A stretch of DNA of 64,000 bases, taken from the NCBI RefSeq assembly GCF_027172205.1, contig NC_070602.1:133917049-133981048 (forward strand), read 5' to 3'. Of the stretch, positions 56,497-64,000 are shown one piece after another (positions within the stretch are counted from its first letter, which is position 1; every line of letters starts with the position of its first letter). The notes beneath the pieces are model-generated. The model saw only the letters and a program-made list of their open reading frames with translations. It was not told the DNA's origin and searched no databases. The translations under genes were made by a program, and so were the position numbers. Source of the stretch: Podarcis raffonei (lineage: Eukaryota > Chordata > Lepidosauria > Squamata > Lacertidae).

Positions 56497-56504
56497 TTAG
56501 TTAC
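56383..56504 (-). CDS. CREB1: CREB1 exon 2 with start codon
   Basis: Coding part 56383-56496, 38 aa: MTMESGAENQQSGDAAVTEA then ENQQMTVQAQPQIATLAQ. The eight bases upstream (GTAACTAA) follow an acceptor GTTGTAG at 56505. ATGACCATGG has two in-frame ATGs, as in mammals. Donor GTACAG. Confidence 0.95.
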
Positions 56505-56834
56505 CTACAACGGTAATGATTTGCATTACTATTACAGGGCAGGTGTACTTCTTGCCATTTCTCTGTATATTCCACTCTTAAGTTTCAACTACAGAATCTG
56601 TATTGCACAATAAATTCCCAATCATCTGCCAGAAATCTTACGATATGCTGTAAGTTCCCTCTAATTTACATGATTGCTTTCAACATAAAGTAACAACGAT
56701 TACAGTTCTTGTTGCAAATAATGCAAACTAATGGGAAGTACAAACAATGGCACAAGGACTGCCAACCCAGCATCCACGGAGGAACATACACCTGCCAAGG
56801 CCTTTCTCCCTCACTCTGTCCTTTGCCGCAGTGC

Positions 56835-56881
<47 letters not shown>

Positions 56882-59800
56882 AATGGTCCCAGCTGGGGAA
56901 GGGTTAACTCTTACCTCTTCAGCTGCAACTCCTAGCCACTGAAAACATCACACACAGACATTTAGGCTTGAAAGCAGTCTTCTCCTGGCCACACCAGGCG
57001 GCTTCTTTCAAGCCTAACTGTAGTGTGGAAGAGGCATTTACAGAGTCATGGTTGGGGAGTGAATGTGTTAGGTTGTATGTGTGTTTGGTGAACCCAGGTT
57101 TATCAGGTTCCCTGATAAGCAGCACGCCCCCCCCCCACGCAAAAAAAGATGGGCAGCTCCTGCTGTAACACAACTCTGCACGTTTACTCAGAAATACACC
57201 CAGCAACGTTTACTCCCTAGTAAGTGTGTTTAAGATTGTTTCCCCAGAAGCAGAACACTTAACATGGCTGGTCATAATAAAGACTGAAGTAATGTTAAGT
57301 ACCAAAATACTTTACAGCATATATGGCAAAAATATATCTGGAAAGTTTGAGTTACAGCTAATGCCAACTCAAGACTTTCTGGCCTGAGCTTTACAATTGA
57401 AACGATGATTCTCTATGACTGGTTGGCTATCCGTAACAAACGCTTGCCTCCTTTCACAGCATCCACCTTAATGCAATATCTGATGGCCCCCAAAATTAAA
57501 TGGAATGATCTATGAACCACAGAATTAGATAGGAAGTGGTTTTGATGAACTGTTTTTAATATTTAGCAAACCTAAAGGTTTGTGATCTAGCTGGAATGTA
57601 CATTAGTCCACTAGAAACAACAGAATTTCACTGTGCACATTAGCCATTGTAGGAAAGATGAGTGGGTCTTGTAACCAGATGTTAAGAGTGTTTCCCCCTG
57701 AAATAAAAGTGAAACCAAACTTGGGAGGGAGAAATGGTGTCAGAAACATCTCTGCCAGTTGGCAAGAAGCATTTTCACTGAAAGTATGTTGAGATTTGAG
57801 GTGATCAGCAGCTAACCAAGGAAATTTGTTGAAAAGTACATTAAAAAGTGTATATTGCTGGCGGCGTTATAGTTTCTTGATACTACCTTATTATTTGATT
57901 GTAAGCTCCACCTATGTGAACAATGAAGCACATGTCCCTCAAATAAAACAACTTTTATGAAGGAAAAGAGAATGCCCCCCCCGCCATGTATCTATCTCTT
58001 AGGCTAATGTATAGATCATAAAGCATTATTTATACAATTTGTATTTCACTTTATGACTTTGTATTAGCACTGCACCTGAAATGTAAAAGTGAAATGACTG
58101 CCGCACAAGTATTAATATACAAACTAAGGCATTTGATTTACTTTCCTGAATGATGTCTGCTCCTTCAACTTGCTCTCACAAAGATGGCCACCTCCAGTCC
58201 ACCTGGCTGTGAATGGGAACATGATCCACTGGGTTGAGGAAATCTTTGATTCTCTTGTTTAAATCTCAGCAACTCAACTTGCCTATAAGAAATGTTTTCA
58301 GCCCTCATGGTTTCAAAGGATTATGAAAACACCACAAGGATGTATTCCTGCCTGTGCCGACCCTTCTCTTGGTGTAACCTGACCTTCCGTCCCTATGAAG
58401 TGCTTAGAACAGAAAAAGCTATTTAAGTCCCTGAGTATCCTTTCACCAAGTCTGCCTATGTACTCTGAATCCTTGTCTGGTTATCTTTTGCAAAGGCTGT
58501 CACTGGCTTTTTCAGAAAACCTCCAAACCATGCTCCCCTGTCCTGCATACTGCCTCACTTTTAATGCAAACTAGGAAGGCCATGCAATGATTCATTAATC
58601 CCTCCAAACCAGAAAGGGAAACCATAGTTTAAATGGTTTTCTAATTTAGATGTCATGGCAAACTATGATTTGTGCTGAAGAGGAAATTGCAACAGTAATT
58701 TTGTTAATGGTTTATTTTTTAACTTTTTAATTTTGTAATTCTTATATTTGTTTAAGAATGTTGGTTGAAAAGTGGGCTGTGAATTCATAAATTAAATTAA
58801 AATAAATTTTGATTTGCACTTGGATCAAGAGACTAAGGACAGATCACCAGAGTCAAATACATGGTTCTTACCTTTGTAACGCAAGAACTGAATTTCGAAA
58901 CCACACATTCTTGGGCAAGGCAAGTTCTAAAAATGTTAATGAGAAAAGGAAACCCTGAAATATGTTTAACACACTTTTAACTGCATGATGTGCATTAACA
59001 GTAGAACATTTTTACTTCTGAAATTATTTGGAATATGTTATTGCTCATTTCCCCCCAATTCTCTGATAATGAGGGAGGAAAAAAGTGCAGGGGAAAAATA
59101 TTGCAGGGAAGCTGTTTGTTGCCATTACTTCAAATTATTTCATACTTCTAGGTTGGCATTATACAAGAGGCACAGGATTTGACCCTTCCAAAATTTTGAG
59201 GTGATGCAACTTTTCCAGCTCCACTTTTTGAGGTGTGGCAACCAGAACTGTATAGTTATGATATGGGCAGATTTTTATTTTTGAATCTCTTTCCTAAAGA
59301 TAAATAGTTCAGCTACATCTGTGAAATTCTGCTCACTCACTTGGTCTCCCCTGCGTCAGAGGATGGCTGCCCCTTTGGGGTTTTATGATCCATGCGCTGA
59401 GAATGCCTCTGTGCCTCTGGCAGTTGCATAGAAGAATTACACCAATGTGGTTTTTCTGTTGTGATGGGCAAAAGCATACTTTTCCATCCCACGCAGGGAA
59501 AAGGTACTGGAGCCTCAAAGGCTGTAAAAATTCCCTAGGCCTGATGTGTTGTTTGCTTCACATGCATCTCCTACTTCGTTTTATCACCAACTGTTTCCTT
59601 AGGCCCCTACTTTCTCCGGTATCTTACCTCTATCAGCTCTCACTTGCTTCGCCTTCCCTGTCTGCTCACCACTCTCCCCTCTCCTCTTCCTGCCAACAAT
59701 ATAAAATTCTCATTTCTGTAGGCCATGCTAGCTTTCCCCACAGATCTCACTTTATCAGACCCTTCTTCTTTCCTATCCCTCTTTCCTTATCTCTTTTTCC

Positions 59801-60180
59801 ATTACACTTGTGCTCTGCCCTGCCCTTTTCCTCCAGCTACTGTGTCTCTGGATTCTCTCATCTTTAGTTTGTCTACTTCCTGGTTGCTATGTAAGCTATG
59901 CTATGTTTTTTTCTTAGTTAGAAAAACTATTGTCAACCCACGAAGCTGGGTTGCCATTCTATGGTTGACAACTTCCCACAGCAGATATGATCTTTCTGCG
60001 TCTCTAAACAAGGTGTGGGGCCCTTGAAGGTTTAATTGAACCTGCCAGGTCTCCCCATTGAACTAACAAGACTGTTTCCAGCAAGCCATGCCCACCTGGC
60101 CACATCAGGGACGGGTCAAGTAGAAATGTGGCTCCCTGCTGAAAGCAGAGTTTGCACCTAATTGGTGGTGCTCACAAGTG
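56505..60180 (-). other. CREB1 intron 1 or upstream DNA
   Basis: No CpG island or promoter-like block seen, so CREB1 exon 1 is probably to the right of the window. Contains the GT microsatellite and copies of short dispersed repeats near 57180 and 58620. The frame at 59385-59867 has no known domain. Nothing else recognised. Confidence 0.6.
56836..56874. repeat. (GT)n microsatellite
   Basis: About 19 GT units ending in a short TA run. Confidence 0.95.
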
Positions 60181-60434
60181 CATAGTGTTATGTACTGAAG
60201 TTCTCACCCTGGGCCAGCAGGGGGATACTGTAGATAGTTTTCACTCAGGTCCACGTCAGTTATTTTAGGCGGGAAACCCTGGGTTGTTGTTGCTACAATG
60301 TTGAGCTGGCTGCCTATAAAAGCAGGCCGGCTGAGCTGTTTGCTGTTCAGTTTCTGTTCCAGCTTACAAAATAAAGAGCTGCTTTGGAGAATCGCTGTGT
60401 CGTCTGCCATGTCTACCCACTATTCAACACATAG
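60181..60434. mobile_element. Solo LTR of an LTR retrotransposon
   Basis: LTR 60186-60429 (244 bases) with TGTTATG..TTCAACA ends. The 5-base target duplication CATAG is at 60181-60185 and 60430-60434. A TATAAAAG box (about 60315) and an AATAAAG signal (about 60370) lie in plus order. No internal region or second LTR is present, so this is the fossil left by LTR-LTR recombination. Family Gypsy-, Copia- or ERV-like cannot be settled from the LTR alone. The intact duplication suggests moderate to young age. Confidence 0.8.
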
Positions 60435-61174
60435 CATTTTGCAAATGCCAATGACAGGCTGATTGCTGGAGCCTGCAAAGCTTTCTGCCTTTGCAAGAAC
60501 AGCCCATCATGGCAGTGCTTCCAAAGATACACAGCTTTGCAAGCACCATCAGCTGATCCTTGGTGCTTGCAAAGTGCTAAGCCTTTGCCCAGTTTGATTT
60601 AAAATCTCACCAACAAAGAAAAATGGGTTAGATGACACAACAGTGATGTCAGGTGACCTGCCAGGTGAGCAGCCCTGCTCACCTGTCAGATTTGGCCTGC
60701 AGGGAATGCAAAAGGTAAGAAGGCATTGAGGAAGCCTTCCTCCTGACATTCAAAAGCTCAGTGTTGTTTCCAAGGCTGCCTTTAAATATAATGCAGTGTT
60801 ATATCTGGGTTAATGTAAAACAAGGTTCACTCTTTAGCTAGGATTTGAAACCAAGATTAAGAGCTGGTTACAGAGCAGCCAAGTGAAGAACTGGGAGATT
60901 ATGCACTTAAGAAGGGATCTGATGTAGGTGGCCATGCTAGAAGTGATGTGGCAAACACTCTGGAAAAATAACTTCTATGCACAGACTATTTAAAGTCTGG
61001 TAAGAAATTAAAACCCAAATGTGCCTGGTAATTTGTATGTATTATTGTAATATATGCATTATCAAATTAAAATAAAGGTGTTTTTTTTTAAAAATGTGGC
61101 TTTCCAGATATTGCCAGACTATTCCTCCCATAACCCCTGACAACTGGTCATGCTGGCTGGGGTTCATAATAGTA

Positions 61175-61229
<55 letters not shown>

Positions 61230-62398
61230 TTATACCCTGCTCTCCCTGGCCAGAACCGGGCTCAGGGCAGCTAACACCAATAAAATTACAATAAAATGTA
61301 AAAGAAAAAGAAAAAAACACCAGTTAATTAAAATACGGGTTAAAATACAATTTAAAATGCAGCCTCATTTTAGTAGTAGCCCATAAATCAAAACCAGAAG
61401 GGGAGGGAAACATAAGGGTCAGACTATGTCCAAACTAAAGGCCAGTTGGAACAGCTCTGTCTTGCAGGCCCTGCGGAAAGATGTCAAATCCCACAGGGCC
61501 CTGGTCTTTTGTGACAGAGCATTCCACCAAGTCGGGGTCAGTACTGAAAAGGCCCTGGCCCTAGTTGAGACCAATCTAACCACCTTGCGGCTTAGGACCT
61601 CCAAAGTGTTATTTGTGGACCTTAAGGTCCTCCGCGGGGCATACTAGGAGAGGCGGTCCCATAGGTATGAGGATCCTAGGCCACATAAGGCTTTAAAGGT
61701 CAAAACCAGCACCTTAAACCTGACCCTGTACTCCATCGGGAGCCAGTGCAGCTGGTAAAGCACTGGATGAATGTGATCCCCGGGCAAGGACCCCGTAAGG
61801 AGCCTCACCGCGGCATTCTGCACCTGCTAGAGTTTCTGGGTCAGCTTCAAGGGCAACCCTGCATAGAGCAAGTTACAATAATCAAGCCTGGAGGGGACCG
61901 TTGCATGGATCACTGTGGCCAGGTTGGGATGGGTAAGGTAAGGGACCAACTGCTTGATATGGCAGAGATGGAAAAATGCCGCCTTTGTTATAACTGCAAT
62001 CTACACCTCCATGGAAAGGGAGGTGTCGAAGATTACACCCAAACTCTTAATGGACGGTGCTGGCACTAATTGCGCCCCCGCAAGAGATGGGAGTTGCCCC
62101 CCCAATCCCATATCGTCCCAACCCAGCCAAAGGACCTCTGTCTTTGAAGGATTTAACCTCAACCGGCTCCCACGCAGCCATCCAACCACCGCTTCCAAGC
62201 ATCTGGTCAGTGTGTCCGGGCCGAGTCAGGGTGGCTGTCCATCAACAGATAAAGCTGGGTGTCATCGGCATATTGATGACAACCCAGCTCCAAACTCTGG
62301 ACAATCTGGGCAAGGGGGCACATAAAGATAAGAGTTGGAAACCGGGGGGGGGGGCACAGGTTCCCCATTCCTGTGCTAAAGTATGGCAGAGTCACCAC
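61175..62398 (-). mobile_element. L2-type LINE, 1.2 kb of 3' end
   Basis: A (ATT)n tract and the reversed L2 terminus TATACCCTGCTCTCCCTGGC begin the element. Minus-strand frames show the reverse-transcriptase core: CHQYADDTQLYLLMDSH (YADD catalytic box) at 62207-62398 and LRGSRLRLNPSKTEVLWLGW at 62001-62198. Broken across frames. A G-run lies at 62344. Confidence 0.88.
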
Positions 62399-62875
62399 TT
62401 TCCTCTTTGACTACCCAGTGGAAGAGGATCAGGGAAGGATAAATAATTCCAGCCCCATTCTTCTTCTCCCATTCATCACCAAGGCAACTGCCCTAGACAC
62501 ATCTTTTCCCCCAATCGAAAACCAACCAACCAACCAAAGCAAGCCAAGGAGGAAAAACTACCCCATCTCCAACCAGGACTTGTGGGGAAAGAAACAATGT
62601 TCAGCTTTGCTTCACCCCCACTCCCACTTGTCCCCTGTGGGGGAAGGCATTGGAAAAGCCATCCTACCCTCAGAACCTCAGGAGAAACATTTCTCCCCCT
62701 CATCTTCTTGGCTGTAGCCAATATCAGGGGCAATCAGCAGTGCTACAGGATGTCAATGGCAGAACTTTACCTGTCCCTGTGGAATGAACAATAGCTATTA
62801 TGTGGAAGATGGTCAGGGTACATTCAAGAACATTAGAATAGGGGGCTGGTAACCCCAGCTATTAGTAAAGCTTGT

Positions 62876-63735
62876 TCCTATCTGCACACCTTGAACCTGG
62901 ATTCATCCCTTGGTGACACTTAAAGTGCAACAGAATGTTGGGAACTGACTTTCATAAATCAGTTTTATAATCCTAGCGTGGTTACTCATTAACAGCACAC
63001 TGCCATCATTTTGATAGGTACTTGATGGTGCACCATGGTCCTAGTTTATATTGTTGATTATTAAAAGCAAAATGAAGACCTAGAATTGCTGTCTCAATCC
63101 GGCCAAGAGCACATGAGATGACTGGATTACAAGCCAGATGAGAAGTTAGCCATTCTGGTTAATGGACGAATTGGAAAGTAATAACATAAATAATTTCTCT
63201 TTAATCTTCCCCACCGCTAAGGTTCAAAGTACAGGCGGAAACATTCACATCCTCCTTCAGTGATACACTACAAGCTAAAGGAGTGTTCATCACATTATTA
63301 CTCTTCTGACATACTGTTTAATCTTGTTTCCAGACAGAGACTTCTCTGAATGACAAACAGACCCATAAATCACACATGGGCAGCATCAGTTTCTGTGCTG
63401 ATCACTGCCAGTCCAGGAGGCAGGGCAGGGACTAGCAAGGGCAGCATAGTCCAAAACTGGTGTAATGAACCATATTTTGGGTTTAAGCTTTGAGGGTAGG
63501 GGAAGGAAATCCATTGGGAGTATAGAATGTTAAAAGGGGAGGGGGAGGCTGAAAAGGGCATAGGATGATAATTGGGTGGTAGTGGGAAATTTGGTCAGTT
63601 GACAGGAAATGAGAGAGGGAATTAGCCAGTTAGGAACAGGTTTGGGTTCTAATTACATTCATCCCAGATTTCAGTTTACTGTGAATTTGCTTTCATTGTT
63701 ACTCAAACACTGTGCTGGTAACCCTTTGTGACCAG
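62876..63735 (+). repeat. Unclassified interspersed repeat, copy 2
   Basis: About 860 bases, nearly identical to 26807-27591 and in the same direction. It carries a block of about 76 bases (62947-63022) that copy 1 lacks. The flanks of the two copies are unrelated. Confidence 0.8.
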
Positions 63736-63866
63736 TAATATCCACACTTGGGAGATTGTGAATACTGATCACAATATCCACAGTATGATTGTGATGCTGA
63801 AGTTGCTCACCTGTATGCCTCTCTTTTGAACCACTTCCTGTTTAAATCTAACACACCTGAGGATGT

Positions 63867-63944
63867 AATCCTATGCACGCTTGTTTGGACCTAAGACCCT
63901 ATGAACTCAATGGGACTTATTCCTAAGTAAGCAAGCATAGGATT
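63867..63944. repeat. Short palindromic dispersed repeat
   Basis: AATCCTATGCACGCTTG and CAAGCATAGGATT are inverted arms around CTCAATGGGACTTATTCCTA. Related single arms appear near 8815, 19540, 22390, 34490, 34855 and 57180. Confidence 0.55.
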
Positions 63945-64000
63945 GCTCTGGAAGCCAGCCAAGGAGAAGCTGCTATCTAGATGTCAAAGCTCTTAACAGT

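Noticed and set aside
59385-59867. 160-aa open frame upstream of CREB1 exon 2
   Set aside because: Composition follows pyrimidine-rich DNA; no known domain and no exon-like flanks judged convincing.

Overview
The window is ordinary vertebrate nuclear DNA, almost certainly from a squamate reptile (a lizard; a lacertid-like genome is a guess). The evidence is three copies of a Sauria-type tRNA SINE with tails of repeated CCTTTA, RTE/BovB fragments, many CR1 and L2 LINE pieces, and three conserved vertebrate genes with GT-AG introns. The gene order matches the CREB1 - METTL21A - CCNYL1 block of human 2q33, seen here in reverse.

Layout. 639-28859, minus strand: CCNYL1 (cyclin Y-like 1). Nine of its coding exons can be read with exact splice phases; the short C-terminal exon lies off the left edge. 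28570-29300: CpG island holding the CCNYL1 start. 29300-31550: intergenic spacer with microsatellites, a head-to-head pair of BovB fragments split by a Tigger-like MITE, a CR1 fragment and a tandem duplication. 31560-31740: GC-rich block that is probably the METTL21A promoter. 34188-37250, plus strand: METTL21A, three coding exons, 218 aa, complete. 37251-46969: convergent 3' ends, the right-hand 6 kb being a probable long CREB1 3' UTR. 46970-56504, minus strand: all seven coding exons of CREB1, giving the 327-aa form. 56505-64000: CREB1 intron 1 or upstream DNA, with an L2 LINE, a solo LTR and one copy of an unclassified 0.8-kb repeat.

The three genes do not form a pathway. CCNYL1 is a membrane-anchored cyclin for CDK14/CDK16-type kinases, METTL21A is a cytosolic HSP70 lysine methyltransferase, and CREB1 is a cAMP-responsive bZIP activator. 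Their adjacency is conserved vertebrate synteny. CCNYL1 and METTL21A are divergent, with about 2.7 kb between their CpG-rich starts. METTL21A and CREB1 are convergent.

I found no undescribed biological system. The points most worth a second look are transposon structures (a young CR1 nested in a TA-flanked DNA element, the BovB inverted pair, two 0.8-kb repeat copies of unknown class, a solo LTR), splice-signal oddities in METTL21A, the apparent lack of the 42-nt alternative CREB1 exon, two CTCF-like sites, and repeat-poor stretches that may be conserved noncoding DNA. All coordinates and splice sites were read by eye, without alignment.
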